Source: CAVZCC01 sp963773765 (lineage in GTDB: Bacteria > Actinomycetota > Acidimicrobiia > Acidimicrobiales > Microtrichaceae). From it: a DNA stretch of 64,000 bases. Numbering within the stretch: position 1 is the first letter of the stretch; every line of letters starts with the position of its first letter. The stretch lies in contig CAVZCC010000004.1 of NCBI GenBank assembly GCA_963773765.1, forward strand, positions 62,001 to 126,000, in the 5' to 3' direction. The position numbers and the translations under genes were made by a program. Shown here piece by piece: positions 7,775 to 16,934 of this stretch. The notes under the pieces are model-generated. The model was not told the origin of the DNA and did not search any database. It saw only the letters and a program-made list of their open reading frames with translations.

Positions 7775-10102
7775 TCAGTCGACCTGGACGGTCACCCGTC
7801 CGTCCTGGTCCGCGGGGAATGTCCGCTCCACGGTGCCGTTCGGCACGGGCTCGCCCGACGAGGCAATGGTGATCCGTGTCCGTCCCGGTAGGACCAGGGG
7901 TTGGCCGACCCAGTCCAGCACGTAGGTCCCCTTGCCGACCGTCCCGTCGAGGCTCAGAACGACCTCCCGGGCCGTGCCGGGCGGGACGTCCAGGAGCACG
8001 TTGTGGCGCAGCACGCCGGCGAGCTCCTGCTGGGTGCCGATGCCGGTCGGTGTGCCGTCGATGCTCGCACCGGTCGCTCCCAGCGGGCTGAGGACCGAGA
8101 GCTGGGTCCGGTTGGTCCCGGCCGGGGCGCCGACCGGTGGCTGCACCACGACGTCGGGCACCTGGTCCACGGGAGCGGTGTTGGTCAGTCGGATGGTGAC
8201 CGTGGCCCGCGCCCGCCCGGTGGAGGGATCCCAGGAGACGTCGTAGTCCACGTCGCGCTCCAGGTAGGCGTCGACCTTGGACGGGTTGGCGTTCCGGTTG
8301 AGCACGGCCAGCAGGTCGCCCTCGCCCGGTCGCTCCACCTTGCCCTGCAGCCCCACCGCGTCCAGCAGGGGAGCGTCCTCCGGGCGCAGCGAGGCGAACT
8401 GCAGTCGGCCCTGGTCGACCACGGGCCCGAAGGCGTCGGCCAGGACCCTCGGGGCGGGGAGCTTGGCCCGGGTGAACCCGCCCACGGCGCTTCGGATGAC
8501 GTCGTCGAGCGTGTCGGAGCCCTCCCCGTTGTCGGGGATGACACCGAACTGGTCCTTGGTGAGGAACTGCACCGCGTTGTCGGGGGTGAGCGTGGTCTGG
8601 GTGCCGGGCACCGCCACCGGCCCGGTGATCCGCAGCAGCGCGGCGAAGGCGGCCGGGTCGGCGTAGATCACGCCGTCGATCGGGGCGCCCGGGCGGGCCT
8701 GCGGGTAGAGCTCGGCGGCGAGTCGGGCCACCGTCGGGAAGTCCGCCGTCGCCCCCCAGTTCTGCGGGAACACCTGCGGACGCATCTCCACCAGGGACTG
8801 GGGGTAGGCGCCCGGGGTCAGCGTGGGCGCGGGGACGGTGGAGGGGGAGAACAGGTCGTAGGGCGATCCCACGTCCACCAGGCTCAGGGTCCCGTCGGCG
8901 GCCACGATCTCGGCCCAGTTGCCGATGTGGCCGCCCAGGTCCCGCGCCTCGGCCGGGTTGCCGAGGAGGAGCAGGTACCGGCGGGGTCCCGACGCTCCCA
9001 ACAGGTCGGGTGCCCGCTGCACGGCCAGGTCCGCCAGTTCGGTCGAGCGGGCGGTGGCGGCCAACTCGTCCCGGAACTCCTCGAAGCGGTTCCGGACCGG
9101 TGGCAACAACCAGGGCGAGTCCGCCTCGTCCAGCCGGGTGGTGGCCCGGTCGATCTCCGAGCCGGCCCGGGACACCGGGTCGGCCATCGCAGCCAGGACG
9201 GCCAGGTCGATGCCCCCCTCGGCCCGGCGGAGGGCGTCCTGGTCCACCGACTCGGACAGGTCCGCCGCCGCCAGGTTCAGATCTGCCCCGGTGCCGGCGG
9301 CGGTGCGGGCCAGTTCCAGGTTGGGCCCGACCAGGGGCAGGGCGCGGGCCGGTGCCAGCCACCAGGCCGACGCCTCGGAGGAGACGGACTGGAACGAGGC
9401 GGCGGCGGACTCGAAACGGTCCCTGGTCCGGGCCTCGTCGGCCGAGCCCACCGAGTCCACCGCGGCCTGGGTGCGGTCCACCGCGTCCAGCACCGCCGCC
9501 TGCTGGCCGGCACCGAAGGCGGCTGCGCCGCCCAGGCCCACGACCACCAGCACCCCGGCTGCCACCGCGGTCCACGCCACGATCCGCCGGGCCGGCCGCC
9601 CGGCCCTGCGGACGCCGGAGGCCAGGAGGGGGGCGACGGCCACGAAGGCGGCCAGCGCGGTGGCGCCGGTCGGCTCGGGCCAGGTGAGGTCCAGCACGCA
9701 CCAGCCCAGGAGCGCACCCAGGACCGCACCTTCCACCCTGCCCCGTCGCTTCAGGACCAGCAGCAGGGCCAGGGCACCGGCCAGAGCGACGGCGCCGAGC
9801 GCACGCGAGGTGTCGCCACCGCAGACCACGACCACGACCGCGGCCCACACCAGGGTCCAGCGCCTGGCCCGGGACCCCGCCAGCGAGCAGAGGGCCACCA
9901 GGAGCCCCCGCTCGATCGCGTCGGCCAGGGGCCAGGAGGTGGGGGAGGCGTCGGCGAGGACGGCCCCGGCGATCCCGGCCGTTGCCGCGACGACACCGAC
10001 CAGCGCGAGCTGCGCCCTGGTCGGGGCCCGACCCGACCCGTCCGACCCGCCGGCCGGTGGCAGCGGGGGCCACGGCGGGGGGCCCTGCGGAGTCGGGTAC
10101 AT
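7775..10102 (-). CDS. DUF4012 domain membrane protein
   Basis: 775 aa. A Pro-rich N-terminus is followed by several hydrophobic helices (about residues 30-200), then a long extracytoplasmic region. The conserved DUF4012 core is recognisable around RYLLLLGNPAEARDLGGHIGN and the later region NAVQFLTKDQFGVIP. Members occur in actinomycete cell-surface contexts; the biochemical role is unknown. It is encoded opposite to the ribosome-assembly genes on both sides and therefore looks like an insertion into the infB-rbfA interval. The frame is intact over 2.3 kb. Confidence 0.85.
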   Translation of the reverse strand: MYPTPQGPPPWPPLPPAGGSDGSGRAPTRAQLALVGVVAATAGIAGAVLADASPTSWPLADAIERGLLVALCSLAGSRARRWTLVWAAVVVVVCGGDTSRALGAVALAGALALLLVLKRRGRVEGAVLGALLGWCVLDLTWPEPTGATALAAFVAVAPLLASGVRRAGRPARRIVAWTAVAAGVLVVVGLGGAAAFGAGQQAAVLDAVDRTQAAVDSVGSADEARTRDRFESAAASFQSVSSEASAWWLAPARALPLVGPNLELARTAAGTGADLNLAAADLSESVDQDALRRAEGGIDLAVLAAMADPVSRAGSEIDRATTRLDEADSPWLLPPVRNRFEEFRDELAATARSTELADLAVQRAPDLLGASGPRRYLLLLGNPAEARDLGGHIGNWAEIVAADGTLSLVDVGSPYDLFSPSTVPAPTLTPGAYPQSLVEMRPQVFPQNWGATADFPTVARLAAELYPQARPGAPIDGVIYADPAAFAALLRITGPVAVPGTQTTLTPDNAVQFLTKDQFGVIPDNGEGSDTLDDVIRSAVGGFTRAKLPAPRVLADAFGPVVDQGRLQFASLRPEDAPLLDAVGLQGKVERPGEGDLLAVLNRNANPSKVDAYLERDVDYDVSWDPSTGRARATVTIRLTNTAPVDQVPDVVVQPPVGAPAGTNRTQLSVLSPLGATGASIDGTPTGIGTQQELAGVLRHNVLLDVPPGTAREVVLSLDGTVGKGTYVLDWVGQPLVLPGRTRITIASSGEPVPNGTVERTFPADQDGRVTVQVD

Positions 10103-10203
10103 GGCGAGCCAGTGTGCACCATGTCACGCCGCCGGTTCGATCCGGTGGGGGTGGGGCCGGAACGCCCTCTCAGGTCCGGTGCCGGGCGTGGTACCAATGG
10201 CGG

Positions 10204-10695
10204 ATGGCCCGCCGCCGCAGCGCCCCCCGCCAGGCTCCCCGTCAGTTCTCCCGCACCGACCGTGTGGGCGAGCTCGTCCGGGAGATCGTCGCGTCCGAAC
10301 TGGAACGCATCGGCGACGAGCGGCTCGACCTGGTGACCATCACCGGGGTCACCGTCGACGGCTCACTGGAGCATGCGGACGTGTTCTACTCCGCGCTGCA
10401 GGCGGAGGAGGATGGCCGGCTGGACGAGGTGGCGGAGGCCCTGGAGGACCTGCGGTGGCCCGTCCAGACCGTCGTCAACCGGGAGGTCCGGACCCGTCGG
10501 ACCCCACAGATCCAGTTCCGTCCCGATGAGGTGCTCACCTCGGCGCTGCGTGTGGAGGAGATCCTGCGCGACATCCAGGTGGCCGCCCCCGAGCCGGGCG
10601 AGGACGACCCGGGCTCCGTCGACACCGCGGGCTCCGTCGACACGGCGGGCGGGGCCGGCGCCGAGCCCGGGCCGGACGGAACCCCCGCGCCATGA
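10204..10695 (+). CDS. rbfA: 30S ribosome-binding factor RbfA
   Basis: 163 aa. A KH-type factor for late 30S maturation and processing of 16S rRNA. The family core is visible (RVGELVREIVASELERIGD, VTITGVTVDGSLEHADVFYS, RRTPQIQFRPDE). The C-terminal tail of about 45 residues is acidic and Gly-rich and holds an 18-bp tandem duplication (10612-10647, encoding GSVDTA twice). Its last 4 nt overlap truB (ATGA), so the two are translationally coupled. Confidence 0.93.
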   Translation: MARRRSAPRQAPRQFSRTDRVGELVREIVASELERIGDERLDLVTITGVTVDGSLEHADVFYSALQAEEDGRLDEVAEALEDLRWPVQTVVNREVRTRRTPQIQFRPDEVLTSALRVEEILRDIQVAAPEPGEDDPGSVDTAGSVDTAGGAGAEPGPDGTPAP

Positions 10696-11585
10696 CGGAC
10701 CCCGGTCCGACCGGGCTGTGCGTGGTGGACAAGCCGTCGGGCTGGACCAGCCACGACGTGGTGGCCAAGGCCCGCGGGATGCTCGGCACCCGCAAGATCG
10801 GCCACGCCGGCACGTTGGATCCGCTGGCCACCGGGGTGTTGGTGCTCGGGGTCGGCCGGGCCACGCGGTTGTTGACCTTCCTCACGGGCGCGTCCAAGAC
10901 CTACCGGGCCACCATCAGCTTCGGGACCGAGACGGACTCGTTGGACGCGGACGGCGAGGTCACCGCCACCCATCCCATGGAGGGCCTGGACCCGGCCGCG
11001 GTCCGGGCCGCCGCCGCGTCGTTGACCGGCGACCTGATGCAGGTCCCGCCCATGGTGTCGGCCATCAAGGTCGACGGCCGGCGGTTGCACCAGCTGGCCC
11101 GTGAGGGCAAGGAGGTGGAGCGTGCCCCCCGGCCGGTCACCGTGTCCCGCTTCGACGTCGCGCCGACCGACGACCCGATGGTGTGGACCGCGGTGGTCGA
11201 CTGCTCCTCCGGCACCTACGTGCGGGTGCTGGCCGCCGACCTGGGCCACGCCGTGGGGGGCGGCGCCCACCTGGCCGCACTCCGTCGGACGGCGGTGGGA
11301 CCGTTCACGCTCGACGATGCGGTGTCGTTGGAGCAGCTGACGGTCGGGGCGCTCATGGCCCCGTCGGTCATCACCCGTGTGCTGGGCTCGTGCCGGGTGG
11401 ACGAGCGGACCGCCGTCGACGTGGGCCACGGCAAGGTGCTGCCGGCCGAGGCGCTCGGCCTGGCCGACGGGCCCGACGACCGCGCCGACGGTCCGTGGGC
11501 CGTGATCGGCCCCGGCGGTGACCTCCTGGCCGTGTACGAGACCCACCGGGGCGCCACCCTCAAGCCCGCCATCGTGGTGGGCTGA
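10692..11585 (+). CDS. truB: tRNA pseudouridine-55 synthase TruB
   Basis: 297 aa. Converts U55 of the tRNA T-loop to pseudouridine. The catalytic motif GHAGTLDPLATG places the nucleophile at Asp43; KPSGWTSHDVV near the N-terminus and KTYRATISFG are further family signatures. The C-terminal part is PUA-like. The start overlaps the rbfA stop, and the gene is followed after 25 nt by ribF, a common actinobacterial order. Confidence 0.96.
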   Translation: MTDPGPTGLCVVDKPSGWTSHDVVAKARGMLGTRKIGHAGTLDPLATGVLVLGVGRATRLLTFLTGASKTYRATISFGTETDSLDADGEVTATHPMEGLDPAAVRAAAASLTGDLMQVPPMVSAIKVDGRRLHQLAREGKEVERAPRPVTVSRFDVAPTDDPMVWTAVVDCSSGTYVRVLAADLGHAVGGGAHLAALRRTAVGPFTLDDAVSLEQLTVGALMAPSVITRVLGSCRVDERTAVDVGHGKVLPAEALGLADGPDDRADGPWAVIGPGGDLLAVYETHRGATLKPAIVVG

Positions 11586-11610
11586 CCGGGCGCCGGTAGC
11601 CTCGGCCGAC

Positions 11611-12567
11611 GTGGAGATCCTCCGCGACATCGACGCCTGTCCCGTGCCGCCCGAGGGTGCGGTCGTGACCATCGGCGCGTACGACGGCGTGCACCTGGGG
11701 CACCGGGCCGTCATCGCGGACGTCCGGGAGCGGGCCCGGCGTGAGGGGCGCCGCTCGGCCGTGGTCACCTTCGACCGCCACCCGGCCCAGGTGATCCGGC
11801 CCGACTCGGCACCGTTGCTGCTCACCGACCTGGACCAGAAGCTGGAGCTCCTGGCCGGCACCGGCGTCGACTACACGCTCGTGGTCCACTTCGACGCGGC
11901 ACGGGCCCGGGAGTCGGCGGAGGACTTCGTGGAGACGGTGCTGGCCGGGTGCCTCAACGCCCGTGAGGTGGTGGTGGGGGAGGACTTCCACTTCGGCCAC
12001 CGGCGCCTGGGTGACGTGGCGCTGCTCCAGGACATGGGCGCCCGCCTGGACTTCACGGTCCACGGCCACAAGTTGGTCGGCAGCGACGGCCGGGCCGCCC
12101 GTGACGACGAGCAGGTCTCGTCCACCGCCATCCGTCGCGCCCTGCACGAGGGCCGCCTGGCCGATGCGAACGTCATGCTCGGTCGACCCCACGAGATGCG
12201 GGGACCGGTGGTGCACGGCGACCGGCGGGGACGCACCCTGGGCTTCCCCACCGCCAACGTGGCCATCGGCGCGGAGATGCTGATGCCGGCCGACGGCATC
12301 TACGCCGGGTACCTGGCCCGGGCCGGGGGCGGGTCGCCGCTGCCGGCGGCCATCTACGTGGGCAAGCGTCCCACCTTCTACGACGACCGGGCCATGACCC
12401 TGTTGGAGGTCCATGTCCTGGACTTCGCCGGGGACCTGTACGGCGAGGACGTCGCGGTGCGCTTCACCCACCGGATCCGCCCCGATGCCCGGTTCGCGTC
12501 GGTGGAGGAGCTCACCGCCCAGCTCCGGGCCGATTGCGAGCACGCCGCCCAGCTGCTGGGGGTCTGA
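11611..12567 (+). CDS. ribF: Bifunctional riboflavin kinase / FAD synthetase
   Basis: 318 aa. Makes FMN from riboflavin and FAD from FMN. The N-terminal nucleotidyltransferase domain has GAYDGVHLGHR (residues about 22-32) and SSTAIRRAL; the C-terminal flavokinase domain has GRTLGFPTANV (about 208-218) and the PADGIYAGY and LEVHVLDF segments. GTG at 11611 is preferred because TAGCCT at 11597-11602 lies 8 nt upstream, the spacing of a leaderless start; no Shine-Dalgarno is present. Confidence 0.95.
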   Translation: MEILRDIDACPVPPEGAVVTIGAYDGVHLGHRAVIADVRERARREGRRSAVVTFDRHPAQVIRPDSAPLLLTDLDQKLELLAGTGVDYTLVVHFDAARARESAEDFVETVLAGCLNAREVVVGEDFHFGHRRLGDVALLQDMGARLDFTVHGHKLVGSDGRAARDDEQVSSTAIRRALHEGRLADANVMLGRPHEMRGPVVHGDRRGRTLGFPTANVAIGAEMLMPADGIYAGYLARAGGGSPLPAAIYVGKRPTFYDDRAMTLLEVHVLDFAGDLYGEDVAVRFTHRIRPDARFASVEELTAQLRADCEHAAQLLGV

Positions 12568-12705
12568 GGTCGCCCCGACGCCCGTGGCCCATGGACCGGG
12601 GACCGTGATTGTTACCTCGGCAACGGGTGGTGCCGATACGGTGTCATGGCCGTCCCCGAGGACCGAGTTGGCGTGGACGGGATGACCGCGGGAGAAGGGG
12701 TGCCC

Positions 12706-13794
12706 ATGAGCCAGGTGCTCGAGCCCATCGAAGGGCCGGTGCTGGACGAGCCGTTGGCTCCCGGCGCGGTCGAGGTGCCCCGGCTGGCCCGCCACGAGAT
12801 CACCCTCTCCGACGGCCACACGGTGGGTGTCACGGTGGCCGGGCGAGGCGTGCCGCTGGTGGTGGTGCACGGGTTCTCCGCCGAGGGATTCCTCTACGCA
12901 CAGTCACTGTCCCGCCTGGTGGCCATGGGCTTCCGTGTGATCGCCATCGACACCGCCGGCCACGGCGCCACCCAGGGCCTGCCGCTGTCCGGCCACGACA
13001 TCAACGACTACGCCGACCTGCTCGGCCGCTGCATCGACGAGCTGGGCATCGAGCGCTTCGTGCTGGCCGGGCACTCCATGGGCGGCCAGCTCATCACCCG
13101 CCTGGCCGCCCGCTGGCCGGAGCGCACCATGGGCGTGATCCTGATCGACGCCATCGTGGGCGACACCTGGGACCGGATGGTGTACCTGTTCCGGGTGGCG
13201 CCGCCCCTGCTGGGCGTGATCGGCAGCATCCTGCTGGTGGACTCCGCCACGATCGTCCCGGCCTTCAGCGATCCCCGCCAGGCGGCCAAGCTGCTCCGGT
13301 TGGTGGCGCCCACGCTGGCCGGCCATGTCGTGCAGCCCTGGCGCCTGGTCGGTCCGATGATGTCCATCCTGCGGACCCGGTCCAGCCGCTACGCCCTCAA
13401 CGACCTGCACGAGGCCGGGGTGCCGGTGTTCGCGCTGCACGGGGCATGGGACCTGGCCGTGCCCCACCGCACCGCGGTGGACGCGGTCCGCCGAACGGAG
13501 GGCACGCTCGTCACCGTGGACCGGGCCGGGCACTCGTGGCTCCTGCGGGACCCCGAGACCCTGCCCGCCATCATCGCCGAGCTGCTGGCGACGGAGCTGG
13601 GCGACGGCATCCGGACCTCCCTCCGTGCCGCCGGCCTGCGCAAGAAGCAGCCCACCATCGAGGACATCGAGCGGGTCTGCTACCAGGCGGACGCCCGGGT
13701 GTTCTTCCTGGCCCCCGCGGACTCCCGCACCAAGGTCGTGGGCCGCCACCGTGCCCCCAAGTACCGGTGGCGGGTGGAGCGACCGGCGTCCTGA
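12706..13794 (+). CDS. Alpha/beta-fold hydrolase
   Basis: 362 aa from ATG 12706, which has GGAGAAGGGG upstream; an in-frame ATG at 12646 is possible but lies only 3 nt after TACGGT, a likely -10. The oxyanion region is VVVHGFSAEG and the nucleophile elbow GHSMGGQ puts Ser near residue 124; the catalytic His is probably in RAGHSWLLRDPE. About 70 residues follow the His, a C-terminal extension with basic character that I do not recognise. The substrate cannot be deduced. The gene sits between ribF and rpsO. Confidence 0.85.
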   Translation: MSQVLEPIEGPVLDEPLAPGAVEVPRLARHEITLSDGHTVGVTVAGRGVPLVVVHGFSAEGFLYAQSLSRLVAMGFRVIAIDTAGHGATQGLPLSGHDINDYADLLGRCIDELGIERFVLAGHSMGGQLITRLAARWPERTMGVILIDAIVGDTWDRMVYLFRVAPPLLGVIGSILLVDSATIVPAFSDPRQAAKLLRLVAPTLAGHVVQPWRLVGPMMSILRTRSSRYALNDLHEAGVPVFALHGAWDLAVPHRTAVDAVRRTEGTLVTVDRAGHSWLLRDPETLPAIIAELLATELGDGIRTSLRAAGLRKKQPTIEDIERVCYQADARVFFLAPADSRTKVVGRHRAPKYRWRVERPAS

Positions 13795-13808
13795 CTGGTA
13801 TCGTCTCC

Positions 13809-13830
13809 GGTCCCGGCACACGCCGGGACC
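13809..13830 (+). promoter_or_regulatory. Hairpin in the rpsO upstream region
   Basis: Perfect 9-bp arms (GGTCCCGGC / GCCGGGACC) around ACAC, 15 nt after the hydrolase stop and 74 nt before rpsO. It may be a terminator for the hydrolase (no U-tract) or part of an rpsO leader; S15 is known to repress its own mRNA in several bacteria. The sequence cannot decide. Confidence 0.45.
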
Positions 13831-13903
13831 GCTCCGGGTCTCGCCCCCTCACACAGGGGTGACGGGCCACGGGGCCGGGTAGGACACCCACCAGGAGGAC
13901 CCC

Positions 13904-14185
13904 ATGGGCAATCGAGAGCCCACCAACCTGCCGCCCAAGGGCGACACCATCTCCAAGTTCCGCAAGCACGACTCGGACACCGGCTCGCCGGAGGTCCAGA
14001 TCGCACTGCTGACGGACCGCATCAACCACCTCACCGAGCACCTGAAGATGCACAAGAAGGACCACCACTCCCGTCGTGGCCTCCTGATGCTGGTGGGCAA
14101 GCGCCGTCGCTTCCTGGACTACCTCAAGAACAACGACATCGAGCGGTACCGAACGGTCATCGCAGAGCTCGGGCTGCGACGCTGA
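13904..14185 (+). CDS. rpsO: 30S ribosomal protein S15
   Basis: 93 aa. Binds the central domain of 16S rRNA. Family signatures are DTGSPEVQIALLTDRI, HHSRRGLLMLVGKRR and YLKNNDIERY. It is slightly longer at the N-terminus than the 89-residue E. coli protein. CAGGAGG lies 7-8 nt before the ATG. rpsO followed by pnp is the classical bacterial arrangement; here a hairpin separates them. Confidence 0.97.
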   Translation: MGNREPTNLPPKGDTISKFRKHDSDTGSPEVQIALLTDRINHLTEHLKMHKKDHHSRRGLLMLVGKRRRFLDYLKNNDIERYRTVIAELGLRR

Positions 14186-14211
14186 TTCCTGCCCGCACCT
14201 GAACGCCACGG

Positions 14212-14243
14212 ACACCCCCTGGGGAGCTTTCCTCAGGGGGTGT
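14212..14243 (+). terminator. rpsO-pnp intergenic hairpin
   Basis: Arms ACACCCCCTG and CAGGGGGTGT (10 bp) with a loop that can extend the stem by a few more pairs (GGA/TCC). There is no U-tract. In E. coli the rpsO-pnp interval carries a terminator and an RNase III-processed hairpin; this is the positional equivalent. Confidence 0.6.
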
Positions 14244-14441
14244 TCGCGTGTTCGGGTCGTTCTCAGCTAGCGTGTCGGGGAACACAACTGCGGCAGCCCG
14301 GTCAGTTACCGGTTGCCGGTGTCCGGCCCCTTCGCCCCTCGGCTTTCCCGAGCGCCGCGGAGGAGTGGCCGGGGATCGACCAACGGGAACTGGCCCCGGC
14401 CGCACCGAACGACCCCGAGGGGGGTCGAAGGAGGGCCACAC

Positions 14442-16934
14442 ATGGCCGAACCCATCCGCGTCGACGCGCCCATTGGCGACGACGACGACAAGATCATGTC
14501 ACTCGAGACCGGCAAGTTCGCCGGCCTCGCCGGGGGCGCCGTCATGGCGGGCCTCGGCAACACCCGCATCCTGGTGACCGCCACCGGCGCCAAGCACGTC
14601 CGGGAGGGCATCGACTTCTTCCCGCTCACGGTGGACATCGAGGAGCGCATGTACGCCGCGGGCAAGATCCCCGGCTCGTTCTTCCGTCGTGAGGGTCGGG
14701 CCCCCGAGTCCGCCATCCTCACCTGCCGCCTCATCGACCGGCCGCTGCGCCCCTCGTTCCCCGAGGGCTTCCGCAACGAGGTCCACATCGTGGGCACGGT
14801 CATGGGCGCCGACCAGCACAACCCCTACGACGTGCTGGCCATCAACGCCGCCTCCGCCGCGCTGATGCTCTCCGACGTGCCCTTCGAGGGCCCCATCGGC
14901 GCCGTGCGCATGGCGTACACCACCGACGGCGAGTGGATCCCGCATCCCACCTACCAGGACAGCGACGAAGGCACCTTCGAGATCGTCGTGGCCGGCCGCG
15001 AGCTGGACAACGGCGACGTCGCCGTCATGATGGTCGAGGCAGGCGGCACCGAGAAGTCCTTCGAGTACTACGAGGACGGCGCCCCCAAGGTGGACGAGGC
15101 CGCGCTGGCCACCGCCCTGGAGGAGTGCAAGCGCTGGATCAAGGACGCCATCGCCCTGCAGCGCCAGCTGGTGGACCAGGTCGGCTCCAAGCCCACCATG
15201 TCCTACGACGTGCAGGCCGACTACTCAGAGGCCACCTACGCAGAGGTCAAGGACCTCGGTGGCGAGCGGATGTCCGAGATCATGCAGATCGCGGACAAGG
15301 CCGACCGGTCCGCCGCGGAGGACGCCCTGCGTTCCGAGCTGCTGGAGCGGATCGTCCCCGGCCTGGTGACCGCTGCGGTCGCCGACGGCGCCGGCGAGGA
15401 CGCCGCGCTGGCCCTGGCCACCAAGCAGGTCAAGAACGCCGTCCGGTCGCTGTCCAAGAACACGGTCCGCACCCGGATCGTCAAGGAGGGTGCCCGCATC
15501 GACGGCCGTGGCCTCCGGGACCTGCGCCCGCTGTCGGCCGAGGTGGGCGTCATCCCCACCGCCCACGGCACCGGCCTGTTCCAGCGTGGTGAGACCCAGG
15601 TGCTGAACTTCTGCACCCTGGGCATGGCCCGCATGGACCAGATGATCGACGGCATCGATCCCATCACCAAGAAGCGGTACCTGCACCACTACAACTTCCC
15701 GCCGTTCTCCACCGGTGAGACGGGCTTCATGCGCGGCCCCAAGCGCCGCGAGATCGGCCACGGCGCCCTGGCCGAGCGGGCCGTGTTCCCGGTGGTCCCC
15801 TCGCTCGAGGAGTTCCCCTACACGATCCGTCTGGTGTCAGAGGTGCTGAGCTCCAACGGCTCCACCTCCATGGCGTCGGTCTGTGGCTCCACCCTGTCCC
15901 TCATGGACGCCGGTGTTCCCATCAAGGCCCCGGTCGCCGGCATCGCCATGGGGCTGGTGTACGCCGACGGCGAGTACGCCACGCTCACCGACATCCTCGG
16001 AGCGGAGGATGCCTTCGGTGACATGGACTTCAAGGTGGCCGGCACGGCGGACGCCGTGACGGCGCTGCAGTTGGACACCAAGATCGACGGCATCCCCGCC
16101 GACGTGCTGTCCGCCGCGCTGGACCAGGCCAAGGAGGCCCGCCTCCAGATCCTGGACGTCATGACGTCGGCCATCGCAGAGCCCCGCCCCGAGGTCAACG
16201 AGACGGCCCCGAAGATCATCAGCTTCGAGATCCCGGCGGACAAGATCGGCGAGGTCATCGGCCCCAAGGGCAAGGTCATCAACTCCATCCAGGGCGAGAC
16301 CGGCGCCAACATCAGCGTCGACGACGACGGTCTGGTGGGCATCGTGTCCATCGCCGCGGTGGACGGTGGCGCAGTGGCCGAGGCCGAGCGCCAGATCAAG
16401 CTCATCCTCGATCCGCCCACGGCGGACGTCGGTGCCACCTACGAGGGTCGCGTCGTGAACATCACCAAGTTCGGTGCGTTCGTGAACATCCTCCCGGGCC
16501 GCGACGGCCTGGTCCACATCTCCAAGCTCGGCGGCGGCAAGCGCATCGACCGGGTGGAGGACGTGGTCTCCCTCGGTGACGCCATCACCGTGGTGGTGGA
16601 CGACATCGACCCCAACGGCAAGATCTCGCTGTCTCCCCAGGGTGACCTGGCGGGCTCGGACGCCGGCCCAAAAGCGGGTGACGGCGGCGACGCCGCCGCC
16701 GCCGGCTCCGGCCGGGGTGACCGTGACGCCGACCGTGACGGTGGCCGCAACGGCGACCGCAACGAGCTGAACTTCACCGAGCAGTTCGACGCCGAGCTCC
16801 GCGAGGAGTTCGGTGACCTCGGCCCCGCCCCCACCCGTTCGGGTGGCGGCGACCGGGGTGACCGTGGAGGTCGCGGCGGCGATCGTGGCGGCCGTGGCGG
16901 CGGCAGCCGGGGCGGTCAGCGACGGCGCCGATGA
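14442..16934 (+). CDS. pnp: Polyribonucleotide nucleotidyltransferase (PNPase)
   Basis: 830 aa. Phosphorolytic 3'-5' exoribonuclease. Two RNase PH domains are separated by a helical domain (the second begins near RIDGRGLRDLRPLSAEVG), followed by a KH domain (ADKIGEVIGPKGKVINSI) and an S1 domain (YEGRVVNITKFGAFVN). The C-terminus is an RGG-rich basic tail (DRGGRGGDRGGRGGG), common in actinobacterial PNPases and likely RNA-binding. ATG 14442 is chosen for the GGAGGG 7 nt upstream; an in-frame GTG at 14313 is too early. The last 4 nt overlap the next gene. Confidence 0.97.
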   Translation: MAEPIRVDAPIGDDDDKIMSLETGKFAGLAGGAVMAGLGNTRILVTATGAKHVREGIDFFPLTVDIEERMYAAGKIPGSFFRREGRAPESAILTCRLIDRPLRPSFPEGFRNEVHIVGTVMGADQHNPYDVLAINAASAALMLSDVPFEGPIGAVRMAYTTDGEWIPHPTYQDSDEGTFEIVVAGRELDNGDVAVMMVEAGGTEKSFEYYEDGAPKVDEAALATALEECKRWIKDAIALQRQLVDQVGSKPTMSYDVQADYSEATYAEVKDLGGERMSEIMQIADKADRSAAEDALRSELLERIVPGLVTAAVADGAGEDAALALATKQVKNAVRSLSKNTVRTRIVKEGARIDGRGLRDLRPLSAEVGVIPTAHGTGLFQRGETQVLNFCTLGMARMDQMIDGIDPITKKRYLHHYNFPPFSTGETGFMRGPKRREIGHGALAERAVFPVVPSLEEFPYTIRLVSEVLSSNGSTSMASVCGSTLSLMDAGVPIKAPVAGIAMGLVYADGEYATLTDILGAEDAFGDMDFKVAGTADAVTALQLDTKIDGIPADVLSAALDQAKEARLQILDVMTSAIAEPRPEVNETAPKIISFEIPADKIGEVIGPKGKVINSIQGETGANISVDDDGLVGIVSIAAVDGGAVAEAERQIKLILDPPTADVGATYEGRVVNITKFGAFVNILPGRDGLVHISKLGGGKRIDRVEDVVSLGDAITVVVDDIDPNGKISLSPQGDLAGSDAGPKAGDGGDAAAAGSGRGDRDADRDGGRNGDRNELNFTEQFDAELREEFGDLGPAPTRSGGGDRGDRGGRGGDRGGRGGGSRGGQRRRR

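Noticed and set aside
7901..10336. An 811-residue plus-strand open frame
   Set aside because: Antisense to the DUF4012 gene, which has recognisable domains, membrane helices and a start.
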